NCBI GenBank assembly: GCA_907165135.1
Contig: OU015567.1
Span: 3,973,001-4,037,000 of the forward strand
Source of the DNA: Oikopleura dioica
Lineage: Eukaryota; Chordata; Appendicularia; Copelata; Oikopleuridae
DNA length: 64,000 nucleotides
Direction of reading: 5' to 3'
A model generated the notes under the pieces. It had not been told where the DNA came from, did not search any database, and saw nothing but the letters and a program-made list of their open reading frames with translations. Within the stretch, counting starts at the first letter, position 1; each line of letters starts with the position of its first letter. Below, piece by piece: positions 1 through 11,298 of this stretch. Both the position numbers and the translations under genes were made by a program.

Positions 1-390
1 CTATTTAATAAATTTTATTTACAAGACCGACTGATGGAGAAAGTTGAGAAACTATCGAAGAAGAAAACGATCGGGCTTGGTAAAATTCTCGCCGGCCTTA
101 TTGCCGGAAAACTTGTAACTTGCGTTATTTGAATCAAGATGCAGATCTTCCTGTTCATATGAAGAATTCTTCCAGTCAATAAAAATTTATTTGTTTCTTT
201 ATCAAACCGAAAATTGGAGAACATCTGTATTTTCTATAAACACCCTCATCCGAATATCTCTCCCCAGATCATCAAAGCAAGTTCCATATCGTGCCCCGCG
301 GGCGTTTCTCTCAGTCGTACTAAGAATAGCCTTTCATTTCTCTTTCTATTTTCTAATCATGTCTTTCCACCCGTTTTCGTAGAAAGAGAA

Positions 391-1364
391 ATGCTAAGAA
401 AACTCTACCACAACCTCACTCCAATAGGATGGTTTCTCGCCTTCATTACCAGTTTCTGTTGGAGAACAACTCTTCCGGAAGATTCAAAAGCATAAAACCA
501 AAAGAAAAGCTTCTTCTTGTCTTTCCGATAATTCCGACAATTGAAAACTATGAAATGGTCAACGAGCAATTTTGCGGCCTCCTTCGCGAAAAATACGGAC
601 AAATCGGCAACGACCTCGGCATTGAAATCAAAACGCTGTTTATTACTGAAGGAACAACAATCACCCAACAAGCAGCGAGAAAAGACTGGAATGTAATCAA
701 CAAAATAAGCAGTACAATTGGAATCAAAATGGCCTACGCACCCGATCATATTTTTAACTTTTATCGAGACTTGAAAATTCAAGAAGATCCGCTCGACTTG
801 CTTCGTTTTTTGCCCAAAAAAAGGATCGATTCAAACATTCTGCTTCTCAAATCCGCCAAGATGTCAATGGAGAAAGAGAATATCAAACTGCTGATGGATT
901 CGATTAAGTCATCAGGAGTCGTTTGCGTCAGAAACTGCGGAAGACCAGAAGCCCTTGGACTCGACCCTCTTTCGCTCGAAAAACTCCGAGCGAAACTACC
1001 AGTCGTCAAGCCACAATTCCAGCCCAGCGAAACTCGCTACCTTCTGAAAGAATTCCTGACCGCAGCGAAAAAGTTTTTGACCCGCTCTCACAAGATCATT
1101 CCTCTCTCTTCCGCCGTTACAGTCATCGCGAACGAAAGGGCCCAATTCGGCTCGTATTACAAGCACGAGATGCCGGAATATATTCAGGCGTCAAATTTGA
1201 CCTACTGGATGATTTCGGATGAGCTTGCTCCGCAATACAAGAAGAATGTCCCGAAAAAGGAAAACATTGGGTTCCTCTTTTTGCCGGAAAATATTTCGAA
1301 GACAAAATGCAACGAGGCTGAAAGCGAATTCGTCTATTTGATCAAAACAGGATTGGATATATAA
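391..1364 (+). CDS. unrecognised protein, possible type II membrane anchor
   Basis: The main exon is open for about 311 residues from 429 and ends at the TAA at 1362-1364. I do not recognise the family. The body is a mixed charged and hydrophobic globular sequence with a strand-like stretch (LLLVFPII) near its start and an N-glycosylation site (NLT) near residue 255. The 5' end is uncertain. One model starts at 391 with a short basic head and a hydrophobic segment (GWFLAFIT) and joins the main exon by a 53-nt GT-AG intron (452-504), which would make it a signal-anchored lumenal protein. A second model uses a 49-nt intron at 379-427 and an upstream exon starting at 359 or earlier. Both keep the frame. 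A lumenal enzyme is possible, but I see no catalytic motif. Confidence 0.5.
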
Positions 1365-2023
1365 GACTTTCTTCTTTTTCACTCTTTTTTTTCATTTCAA
1401 ATGATGATCGTAAGGAATTTGAAAGCGAAAAAAGCTCTGCCATCTTTCTTTAATTTCATTTATCTCCTCGACGAAGTGGCTAAATCAGTTGGTAATAATA
1501 ATTAATTGATAAAACTTAATAATATCCTGCTGAACTTACCGGTAATCATCATTGATAAATTTTTCTAAATCATTTTGATTTTCTGGAGAAGATTCTTGAA
1601 TCAAATTAAATATTGTTCCAAAAGACCTACCAGTAAGCTTTATGATCTCTAAAAGCTGGCAATATGAAGACGAAATCATAAATACAGTAAATGTCGCAAA
1701 AAACCTCATTCAATTATTTGGACTACAGTCGACATCTACAGTAGATGATCTACCCTTTTTATACGCGATAAAACCGCTCGATGAAATGTAAATGATGAAA
1801 TGATCAATCAAGAAATCATTTTATTCGCTCATCACCTTAATGCAAAATTGTTCAAAACCGTTCGAGAATAATGTCTATTCGAAAAATGTACCATTATGTA
1901 CCATTAACGTCAAGGGCTAGTCAAGTTGGAATATTCTTATTTTGGACAGAAGGTTTTTATCTACATTAAAATCTGTTCTTAATTTTAGAATCCCTATTTG
2001 ATCCTCATAAATTATTTTTTTTA
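1365..2023. other. intergenic, no gene seen
   Basis: AT-rich stretch between the first gene and the GT31-like gene. All frames are short and full of stops, and I see no repeat structure apart from poly-A/T runs. Confidence 0.5.
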
Positions 2024-3448
2024 ATGGAAGAAAAAATTCAACGTTTGATCGTTTTCTTTATTATTTTTCTGCCGAAAACCTGTCATCAACGCGATGCGAA
2101 GTCGAAAATTATCCAAAAAAAGCGAGAAACGAAGTAATGGAGCGATTCGCAACCCGGCGAATGTTCAAATCCGATGAATCGTTCAAGGCCAAAAATTATT
2201 TTTTCATACTCGGATCTGACTCTGATGGATCTGCTTTTAGAGACGACAGTTTTCTCCGCGAAGAAGCTGAAAAATATCAAGACATTGTCATTGCCGATTT
2301 CGTCGACACTTACAACAACCTTCCGACCAAAACTCAGAGCATGTATGATTTCGCTACGACTTACTGTAGCGATTCTGTTCTCTATTTCGTCTTTCACGAT
2401 TCGGATACAATCATCGACAGTCGCGAACTAGAGCATCGAATGACCAAAAAAGTCAGCTGGGAAAGATTGAGCACATCGTCTAAGAGGACGATAACAGGTC
2501 TCTCATCTCTCAAGGACAATTTGGATGTAAAGACAGATTTCCAAATTCCTTTCCTGAGAAATATTTCGGAAGAAGAAGACGGCCATGGAGTTGTTCACGA
2601 AGCTTTGGGAAACGAGAAGGGCCAAATCTTCTGTCTAAGGTAAATTTTATGAATCACGAAAACTCTTCAATACTTCCATTAAGGCCGACAGGATGGAATC
2701 ACAACGCGAAAAACACGGAAAAATACAACATCACGCAATCAGAATACCCACCCTTATTTCGTCTTCCCGAGTACTGTAATGGCCAGGGAGCGATTTTAAA
2801 CAGAATTGCTCTCGAAAAAATCCACCAAGTTTCGAAAGTTACCGAAATGGGCAGCTTCAGAATCGAAGACATTTACTTCACTGGCATTTTGCGGGCCAAA
2901 GCGGGTATTCAAGTGCCGGAGCGAGTTTTGAGCTTTGACTCGGAGAAGATTTCTTCAAGAGGAAATTTGATGCATACGTTGCTGCTCTTTGCAAAGCATA
3001 ATTCAAAAGATGCATTTAGTGGAACTAGCCCTGTTCTTCAAGGAATGGTTTTGAGATTAGTACGCTAGGGTTGACAAAATTTTTCGAGGAAAAAGGGATT
3101 CTGGTCTCTTATTGGGCGACGAAAAATACACTGACATCTGATTGGCTCAGGGGACCCGGCCCCCACACTCCGAGTTGTCTGCCAACCCTAGTCATCAAGC
3201 CTCTTTTCGTGTAAGATCATTCTCAAAAACCAATAAAAGACGATAAACTCATTTACGCAGCCGCATCAGGATTTTTCCCTCAAGTGCTCATGAAACGAAA
3301 AGCGACAGAAGACTTTGAAACGGACCTCAAAGTCGGAGATATCGAATCAGTTCTTGGAAATCAACGAGATGCGCTAGAAAAACGACTTGAGTGGTTCTAT
3401 GAGCAAGAGAGAAAGAATAAAAACTTGCATCTTAAAATTCTCGACTGA
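2024..3448 (+). CDS. beta-1,3-galactosyltransferase-like (GT31) enzyme
   Basis: Likely Golgi type II glycosyltransferase. The ATG at 2024 gives a short head and a hydrophobic anchor (LIVFFIIFL). A 41-nt intron (2082-2122) leads into the GT31 core: FFILGS, then DIVIADFVDTYNNL and KT, then a modified metal-binding site (FHDSDT where the family usually has DDD), and after a 44-nt intron (2640-2683) the EYPP...YCNGQG block and the IEDIYFTG motif. The last exon (3240-3448) joins in frame only if the final intron is GA-AG (3043-3239, donor GAATGG). That intron contains a 127-bp MITE. The family assignment comes from motif order, as known for animal beta3GalT and GlcNAcT enzymes. The acceptor sugar cannot be told. 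A second, multidomain GT31 protein, chondroitin synthase, lies at 45.8 kb. Confidence 0.72.
3065..3191. mobile_element. 127-bp MITE inside the last intron of the GT31 gene
   Basis: Imperfect 11-12-bp terminal inverted repeats: the left end reads CTAGGGTTGAC and the right end GCCAACCCTAG. The interior is GC-rich with no coding potential. It lies wholly inside the GA-AG intron 3043-3239, so the gene frame is kept. Without it the intron would be about 70 nt, close to the local norm. The target duplication is unclear (CTAG is shared by both ends). Confidence 0.55.
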
Positions 3449-3763
3449 TTCTTTCTGAAACATATTTAAGATGACAACTGCCCAGATTTTGAATCTAATA
3501 AAAGAAAAATTATGATCCTGACTAAATATCAACTTCTTTCCGGTTACGCATGAAGAGCTTAATCTTACCCTTCATTTTTTGAATCAGAAATCATTTTCTT
3601 ATGTTATTTTCCTGTAATTTTAGCGATATAGTCAAATTGAATCGTATCATTATTCGAGAGTTCGAATTTTCCATTCAACAGAAATTCAAAAAAAAAGAAT
3701 AGAGGAAGTCAAATAAAGCCCTTTTTAAAAGCTTTTTTTAAATAAATTCTTTGCCAAAAGAGA

Positions 3764-4881
3764 ATGCTTTTGAAGTCTATTCTACCATCTTTTGCTTTGG
3801 GAGCATCTGTAGCAGACTATCTCGGGGAGAACAAGCCAGTTGCGATCATTGATGAATTCGAAGTTCAAGGCGATCAAATTGAGACATTTCTAAATCTTCA
3901 CTTTTCTATCTTTGACGAGGGCTACCAAAAGGACTCTGGATTTATCAAGTAAGAACAGAACATCTTTTTCATTAAAAATTCTTTGCAAGAAATGATGAGT
4001 TTGTTGATATGTCGTCCGACTTTGAGGCCGAGAAGATGTGTACAGTTGTTCTCATGAGCTACTGGAACAATGAAAAAGCAGCTGAAGAGGCAAGAGCTGA
4101 TACGAAGCTTGAAAATGAATTCAATAATGCGGTAAATCTCCATTTCCTAAATTTTTTTAATCTCATAAATGACTATCAGCTCGAAAAAATGGGAATATCA
4201 TCAAAAGTAAATGGTCAATATCCGAGAAATATGATTTTCTCCATCATCGGACCTCCAGCGTAATATCTTTTCAACTCAAGAATCACCTTAAAATAAACCA
4301 TTAGCGAGAGTGGATCACCAACTCAATCAAGGGAGATCCTCTTTGAAGATGCTTTTTCATCAAATGCTTGGAAAACGAGTGCTTATCCTTACAAGATTCC
4401 CGGTAATTTGATGCAGCAATACATCGATCTTGAGTCTGAGTATTGGGGAACTTTCAATGGCGGCTTTTCCTTCTATCAGAGGTTTTTGCTTTGAGAGAGA
4501 ACTCCAACAATTTTTTTTCAAGAAATTCTGAGTTCGTCTCAAACGATTGCGATTTGACTTCGCCAAACGAGTGCTATTATTTAAATCTGAACTTTTGGTC
4601 AGATCGAGAGGAAGTCAGCAATATCAATGGAGTACGTCCCTTTATCGAGAAGATCAATATAATGAAAATTTAAGACGGAAGTAGGCGAAGTTAACGCAGC
4701 TTTCAACAAAGCAGCAGCGGAAAGAAACATCACTTTTGAATACGTTGGCCCTTTTCCAGGAGCAGGAACCGATGGTCTCGCAAATTTGAATGGAAGAAAG
4801 ACTGAAGATCCTCGTGAAAACGATACTTCTCAAACAATCGCGTCAATGAGCCTCCTACTTTTAACACTGTTATTTTCTTGA
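3764..4881 (+). CDS. secreted, probably GPI-anchored protein with an ABM-like fold
   Basis: Six short exons join cleanly in frame with canonical introns of 41, 48, 45, 41 and 43 nt (exons 3764-3948, 3990-4131, 4180-4259, 4305-4481, 4523-4631, 4675-4881). The product starts with a signal peptide (MLLKSILPSFALGASVA) and ends with a hydrophobic tail (SMSLLLLTLLFS) preceded by small polar residues, the usual layout of a GPI-attachment signal. The first half (VAIIDEFEV... then LMSYWNNEKAAEEAR) looks like a dimeric alpha/beta-barrel of the antibiotic-biosynthesis-monooxygenase type, and the second half may be a degenerate repeat of it. That fold assignment is tentative, and I see no catalytic residues or cofactor motif. 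Intron positions and frame are well supported; function is unknown. Confidence 0.72.
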
Positions 4882-4941
4882 TTATTTATTTTCTCTAAAT
4901 CTGGCATAATCAGAAATGAACTTTGTCATATTCGTGAAATT

Positions 4942-7933
4942 CTAGTTTTGTGGATCCATAATGATCTTGCAGGCTTTGCCGGACAAAAGCGCATCGTAGG
5001 CGGTTTTGAAGTCGGACAGGGGGACTCGATGAGAGACAGTCATTTCTATTGAGGTTTAATGAAAAGGAAGATGATAGTGATGACAGACCTGGTTGAACCT
5101 TTCCACTTTCGATCAATTTTTCGCACTCCTCCCAAGTGTGGAAAATCTTTCTTCCGTGGACGCTGTGAATCTCCAAGCTCTTGAAAATCAGATCGGGCAG
5201 GGGATCCTCAAACGTCACTGCCGACTTAGGCAGGCCAACGAGGCCGAGTTTCCCGCCTTTTCGCATGTATTTCAGACATTTTGACAGGGTCGGAGCATGC
5301 CCAGAAATTTCGCAGATTCGGGGAATTCCCTCGCCATTTGTTGCTTTCATGATGGTTTCGTGGAGGTCTTCTTTTGTCACATCAATCACTAGAATCAGTT
5401 TTAAAGGAGCAAATAAATAAATAAATAAAAAAGAAGGTGTGGACCCTTATGCTTTGAATTATGTAACTATCAAAGGGTATATTTACGAAGTACTTCTATT
5501 TGGGTCAGAGGACCAAAATCTCTACTCCTTGATGTTTGTTTTTATGGCCTCTATTTGTCGAAATTTGTTGCACTCAGAAGAGACAGTACTTGAATAAATC
5601 ACAGTCCACGTCTAGAAAATGAGCTTTTTCGGGACTTGCAGTTTGCGAAAAATTATAAAAGCAGCACTTTTGAGCATTTTTGCTGTTTCGGCGCTTTTTG
5701 GAATAGCCCTAGCAGCTGGAGTTACAACAGTGAAAATAACAGAGGATAAAACTAAACCCGAAGAGATAACTACTTCTATTCCGGGCTTTCCGGACGGACC
5801 AGAAGGAGTCGATTTTGCCTGTAACGGCAGCGCTAGAATCCCGATAGATAATATTCTTTGGGAGAGAAATGATCTTTACCAAGGAGAAAACTCAGGCAAA
5901 AATCGATTCTTTCCGACAAATCGTCTTAATTTCTTTTAGATTATGCCGATTGGTGCATTTTCATCCCGTCTGCTCCTCGATCCCGACTTCCATACAAAGC
6001 CCAATGCGCTCTATACGATGCTTTACCCATTTCAATCCACGACGATCTCACTCAAAAATCCTTTGAAATCGCAAAATCAGACATCGATGATATTCAAATC
6101 ATCCAATTTGGCGGCGAAACAAATCGAAGAGGGGAGTTTTCCTGGTTCGACGGAACGTAAGAAAAACTTTTTAAGAATCGTTTTCATATTTCAAGTTTAG
6201 AAAGATTGATTTTATGGAAAGTGAACTCGCAAGCGGAACTGGCGAACTCTACCTTGACTCTGCCGGATGGGAGGTCAAATCTGTCATGCGAAATGTCTCC
6301 GCTCACTTTGCCTGCTACGTTGATCAAAAAGCTCTTACTACAGTTACAAGTACTGCTTCCTCCGCTTCTACGAGCTCATCCAGTCGACCAACTTTGTCCC
6401 CAACAACGACGACATCGAAAACGACTACCACACCGCTGCTAACAACAACGACAACAGAGGAAATCACGTTAGGATGGAGCTATTGCGATTCAGGTACCGT
6501 AGACTCTTCTGATTGTTGATCGAAAAGTCAATAAAATCAAATTCCAGACGCTGACAAAACAAAAATTCTTTGGACAACAACGCCCATTTACGATGGTGCA
6601 AGTGATCAGTTCAAAGACTGGTGTGTTTACATTCCGAGAGAGTCTCGTCAATCTGGACTATCAGTAGACGAGCATTGCGAGCAGTTTTTCGGATCTGGTT
6701 TATCAATTCATGACCAAAACTTGCAAAATTCCATCGAAAGAGGTAAACGAACCTATATGTAAATTTTGATAATTTTTAGTTTTTCGGGAATTTTCTGAAG
6801 TTTCTGTAATTTCTGTTGGCGGCAAAAAAGACGCAAGAAATGAAGACTTCTACTGGCAAGATAACAGGTAATTTGAAAACAAAGACAAAATTCGAGATAA
6901 AATTTAGCGATGTGGATTACAAGAAGCGAGAACTGAATGGATTGACTGTTGGAACCGGAGAACTGGTTTACGCAAGAGCGAACTTTCAAAACGGAAATTG
7001 GGAGCTCACAAAAAATGAAAATACATTGAGCCATTCTCATTTTGCTTGCTATCAGAAGATTCCGGAAAAAGAAGGCTCCGCTGAAATCATAGAAGACTAC
7101 TTTCAACCACTTTTTTGAAAAAAAATCCGTTTTTTTTTTGTAAATAAAAAAAGACTTTTTCAAATCATTTTTTACCTCTATCCGCGCCCATTTTCTCCGC
7201 CAACTCCAATTTATCAGCAATCACATCCGCCGCATAAATCTTCTTAGCTCCCATTCCTCGGGCACACGCAATCGCCAGCAATCCTACCGGGCCGCATCCG
7301 ATTACGAGAAGGTCCTGGCCAACAATGTCGATTCGCTCTAGAATATTGTGGGCGACACCCATCGGTTCAATCAGACAAGCTTGTTCGTCGGTGATGGATG
7401 AGTTGATTGGGTAGAGGTACTTGGAGCTGACATTTGACAGCTCAGAGCAGCCACCCTTAATCCAAAGATATTCAACTGGGAAAAAGGCTCCTTTACCTGA
7501 GTAGTTCCTTTTCCATGCCCATATTGCTTCATCTTATTGCAAATATCACCCCTTCCTGCATCACACATGCAACAATTTTCGCAGTAAAAATGGTTCTCCA
7601 CCGCTACTCGCTGCCTGATTTTATGAGTCGCTTCCGGGCCGCATTTGACCACGATTCCGACGGCTTCATGACCAGGGATGAAAGGCAAAGATGCGATCGT
7701 TCTAGCTACATCATTCCATTTCCACAAGTTTATGTCTGATCCACAGACCGAAACAGCCGTTACTTTTATTTGGCATTCGTCTTGAAAAATATTTTGACTC
7801 TATTGCTTTCGCTTATTTATTTAAAAATTGATATAAGAAGATATTTTCGAAAACCTCCAACAGGCTCATCAATGGGACAATTTTCGTCGAATTCAAATCC
7901 CTCAGCTGGGTCTCTTTTGATTAACGCTCTCAT
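4942..7933 (-). CDS. zinc-dependent MDR dehydrogenase, L-threonine 3-dehydrogenase-like
   Basis: Five exons (7933-7855, 7780-7497, 7455-7176, 5388-5089, 5045-4942) join in frame with canonical splice sites to give 348 residues, the usual length of the family. Visible features are the catalytic zinc cysteine in VCGSD, the GHE motif, the four structural-zinc cysteines spaced as C-x2-C-x2-C-x7-C (CENCCMCDAGRGDIC), and the Rossmann motif GCGPVG. The start (MRALIKRDPAEG), the segment EISGHAPTLSKCL and the VHGRKIFHTWE stretch match my memory of bacterial MDR-type threonine dehydrogenases better than sorbitol or alcohol dehydrogenases. It would oxidise a secondary alcohol with NAD. Intron 4 is about 1.8 kb and contains a complete lectin-like gene on the other strand. 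Other polyol dehydrogenase activities remain possible. Confidence 0.8.
5619..7118 (+). CDS. type II membrane protein with two C-type-lectin-like domains, nested in an intron
   Basis: Six exons (5619-5895, 5940-6156, 6201-6493, 6548-6742, 6780-6867, 6908-7118) encode 426 residues. A short cytoplasmic head is followed by a membrane anchor (AALLSIFAVSALFGIALAA). Two homologous domains follow, each running ILW...DWC-[IV]-[FY]-IP, a conserved cysteine, a glycine/tryptophan segment (EFSWFDG, DFYWQDN), GTGEL and a final HFACY. A Thr/Ser-rich mucin-like linker separates them. The arrangement resembles degenerate C-type lectin domains, but I see no clear sugar-binding EPN/QPD and WND motifs, so carbohydrate binding is not shown. 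Intron 1 is GC-AG (5896-5939); the others are GT-AG. The whole gene lies inside intron 4 of the opposite-strand dehydrogenase gene. Confidence 0.75.
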
Positions 7934-8069
7934 TTTTATTGCTTTGATTTTCTTACTTATTGACCCCAGAACCGAGTCCGTGATTGTTTGCCAAGGGCAA
8001 ATGCAACTACGCCTACAGATAATTATTAAATAAGACCTCCGATAGAAGCAATACCCCCGTCAACCCTTT

Positions 8070-8158
8070 CACGATCAATCCAAACACAGAAGGAGCAGTT
8101 GCTCTTAGGTCAATGATGATGATTAATTTTATTTCCTGCCTGAAAAAGTAGAGCCTCT
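8070..8158 (+). repeat. 89-bp direct repeat, left copy (flank of foldback element)
   Basis: Starts CACGATCAATCC and ends AGAGCCTCT. It recurs in the same orientation at 13068-13156 with one mismatch (T/G). It directly abuts the left end of the inverted-repeat element that starts at 8159. Confidence 0.9.
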
Positions 8159-8460
8159 GATTTGGCTTCATTATATCCAGATGCTTCATTTTATCCAAAG
8201 CTTCATCCTATCCAATTACTTCATTTCATCCAAATTTTTTTTTGGATAAAATGATGCCTTTGTATAAAATGAAGCTTTTGGATAAAATGAAGCCAATTTT
8301 CAAAAAAATCAGAATTTGGATAAAATGAAGCATATGGATAAAATGAAGACAAAATGTTATCGGAAAAATCTGTGGATATAATGAAGCTTTTGGATAAAAT
8401 GAATCTTTGGATAGAATGAAGCGATGGATGAAATGAAGCAATTGGATAAAATGAAAACTT
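8159..8460 (+). repeat. left inverted terminal array of about 16-bp subrepeats
   Basis: About 65 bp of units in the CTTCATTTTATCC orientation, a T-rich spacer near 8232-8242, then about 220 bp of units in the GGATAAAATGAAG orientation. It is the mirror image of 12713-13067. Confidence 0.85.
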
Positions 8461-8469
8461 CATTTTGAA

Positions 8470-9750
8470 TTTCATAAACTGTTGACTCAATAAAGCGTTA
8501 GAATGAAAGGAAGCTCTTGATAAGAAAAATCAGTTTTTGAAAAAAAAAAATATAATCCATACTTCATAGCGGCGTTATTAAAAATGACTTTTTTATTGAA
8601 AGTTAGATCCTGAGTCAGGCTTTTTACACAGAAAGCTTTCATAACTCACGAACTATTGAAGTCATTTTCGTTTTAAAAAATTCATTTTAGCGACAATTCT
8701 TCTTCATCAAACGACCTTAACATCGGATCATCGGATTTCCACGGTTGCGAATGCAAAAACACGCAGTCCTATTACGACATTCGGTTACGCACCAATCGAG
8801 CTACAGTAACAGACTGCAGTTACAGAGGGCCAAAGTAACCGAAAAGTAGATTTCATCATCTGTCTCTTCGTTTTTGGCTATTTCTTGCAGAAACAATCTC
8901 CATGCTGATGAGCACTTCGATCCAGATCGTTTCATTCTGTATTTTTCAATAGAAAAGTCTTATTTGATGAAACAATAAATAGTAACGTCTTCGTTGTTTA
9001 TTAATAAAATTCGCTAATAACAGCACATACTATCAATTTGAACATAATCATAAAAAATTTTATTGAATTCAAGCAAGTAATCTAAAGCCAAAAAGTCTCT
9101 AGATGAAAAAATTATGAGACGTCGTGGCGCTCAGACTGTAAGACTGCGAGACTATAAAAATTAGCAAAAAGTCTCTAGATGGTAATTTATTTCTGATGCA
9201 CGATCAGAAAAGATGTGAAAAGAGAAAAATGCTGTCTCAGGTCAGTGTCTATATCCAAACGAATCCGAAAATTCCAAAAATATTTTTTCCGGGAATCGTC
9301 CGAGTGGGACGCGGACTTTTGGTGTAAAAGGGCCTTTTCTTGTAAATTTGAAAAACACTTTATACGCCAAAATAACATTCCTTATTTATTTTTTCGAGGT
9401 GGATGATTCTTTTATCGTCATTATTGAGCGTTGAAAATAATTTTTTCAAGAAAAAATCAGAATTCGGAATTTTTAAAAATTTGTTTTTTCCATAAAATTG
9501 TTCCTGGAGTTTCTTAATGATTAATTAACGTATGAGATGACGTAAAACATGCTTAACTTTTGTTGAAGATAATTTCGTTACGTCTCTCTAGAAAAAAATC
9601 CTTCAAATTAACAAGAAAAGGCAATTCTATAATAAATTCTTGTAAAGGGGACGGAGAGGGGGGTCGACGAGAATTTTCAGGGTTGATCGTTATTTCGCTT
9701 ATAAAGATAATTCTTGGTGATAAAATATAAGATGACAATATAGGGACTCC
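8470..9750. other. interior of the foldback element, no gene seen
   Basis: AT-rich DNA without a supportable reading frame. The phrase AAAAAGTCTCTAGATG occurs twice (about 9089-9104 and 9166-9181), suggesting an old local duplication. Confidence 0.4.
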
Positions 9751-9754
9751 CGGA

Positions 9755-11163
9755 ATATGTCGCGAATGTCGCGAATGTCGCAAATGTCGCAAATGTCGCG
9801 AATGTCGAAGCAAAAAATAAAATTGAAAACAAAGACATTCTAGAAAATAAGAATTTCCGAATCCCTCGGAACAGTAGGGGCGTGAAAACAGATGTGTAAC
9901 CTGCCAAATCAAGGAGTTTCCTACCAGTTAACCCGCGGAGCGGGCACTTACTTACGATGGTTTCAATATTTCAATATTTCTCGTTTTTACGAAGTTCTAC
10001 CATATTTTATGACTATTTTCGATAATTCGGCAATTTTGTTATTTTATCTACCGTGGGCGAGAGATATCACGACGGAGTCTGAGGGCCCGGGCCGGGGTTT
10101 TGAATATTTCGCGCACATTCAAGTATTTTCCCATGCCTAATGGAGGACTTTTATCTGGTGGAAGACCCAATTGATGGAAGATAGGTCTAACCTAGACTCT
10201 TTAAGATTATTTAATCTTTAACTTATAAATAGATAAAAATTTTAAAAAATCTTGATCATGTGACTCTTGGAGGACCCCTGGAGGACCTTTTCTGGTGGAA
10301 GACCGGCCTTCCTGGAAGACCCTTAAAATTCAGCCCCGTTCCATGATTTTTAAATTTAAGGGCTTGACGGCCCTTCGGGCCGTCTCAGCCCCGTTCCATG
10401 ATTTTTAAATTTAAGGGGCTTGACGGCCCTTCGGGCCGTCTCAGCCCCGTTCCATGATTTTTAAATTTAAGGGGCTTGACGGCCCTTCGGGCCGTCTCAG
10501 CCCCGTTCCATGATTTTTAAATTTAAAATGCTTGACGGCCCTTCGGGCCGTCTCAGCCCCGTTCCATGATTTTTAAATTTAAGGGGCTTGACGGCCCTTC
10601 GGGCCGTCTCAGCCCCGTTCCATGATTTTTAAATTTAAGGGGCTTGACGGCCCTTCGGGCCGTCTCAGCCCCGTTCCATGATTTTTAAATTTAAGGGGCT
10701 TGACAATGGCTGGGAACTCCGAGGTGATCAATCTCAGTCCCCAACCCCGCCCACACCCATCGTCTTTAAAATTCAAATTGATCAAGTTTTCAATTATGTT
10801 ATGGTTTTGAATATATTTTTTAATTTAAAGATTTTCTTTGATTATTATTTACAAATTATTATTATTTAGTTTATTTATTATTAAAACAAAATCAAAGTTA
10901 TAAAAATTGAAGGAAGAAGAAGTTTCTAAGGTCAATTATTGAGAGAGGTGAATTGTGAAAAATGTTTCTAGACGGGGGGTTGTTGTTGTTCTTCGCGGAG
11001 GACCCACTCCCACGTGGCGCAAGATGCGCGCCAAAAAGAGCAAAAAGATTGGGACGAGAAAAACACGCGCAAATGCCCCAATCTATTTCGCTCTCCGTCG
11101 TGAAATCTCTCGCCCTCGGTAGAACAATTGCTGTTTTTCGAAATTGCGACATTCGCGACATGG
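9755..11163. repeat. nested inverted-repeat segment ending in ATGTCGCGA motifs
   Basis: The left edge has six tandem 9-bp units of the type AATGTCGCG (9755-9806). The right edge has the complement (GCGACATTCGCGACAT at about 11146-11161). Further in, a block at about 10050-10078 (ACCGTGGGCGAGAGATATCA) is mirrored near 11090-11120. This suggests a nested element of about 1.4 kb whose ends have decayed. Confidence 0.45.
10331..10703 (+). repeat. seven tandem copies of a 56-bp unit with a GC hairpin
   Basis: Units start at about 10331, 10386, 10442, 10498, 10554, 10610 and 10666. Each holds CAGCCCCGTTCCATG, an AT palindrome (TTTTTAAATTTAA) and a hairpin with an 8-bp stem (GACGGCCC-TTC-GGGCCGTC). 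The last unit lacks the hairpin. Copies are almost identical, so the array is young or homogenised. Confidence 0.85.
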
Positions 11164-11298
11164 AAGATTTATATTATAAATATATGTAAATATAAATATA
11201 AATAAATATAAATATAAATATATGTATAATATTTTTATATTATACATTAACTAAAAATGTGCTGGGGTCCGGATGTGTATATATAGCATAAAGTAAAA

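Noticed and set aside
8221..8490. Minus-strand frames of 70-90 codons rich in His, Phe and Ser
   Set aside because: Translations of the 16-bp subrepeats of the foldback arm.
10331..10703. Regular repeats considered as a CRISPR array
   Set aside because: Head-to-tail copies of one 56-bp unit with no variable spacers, in a eukaryotic genome.
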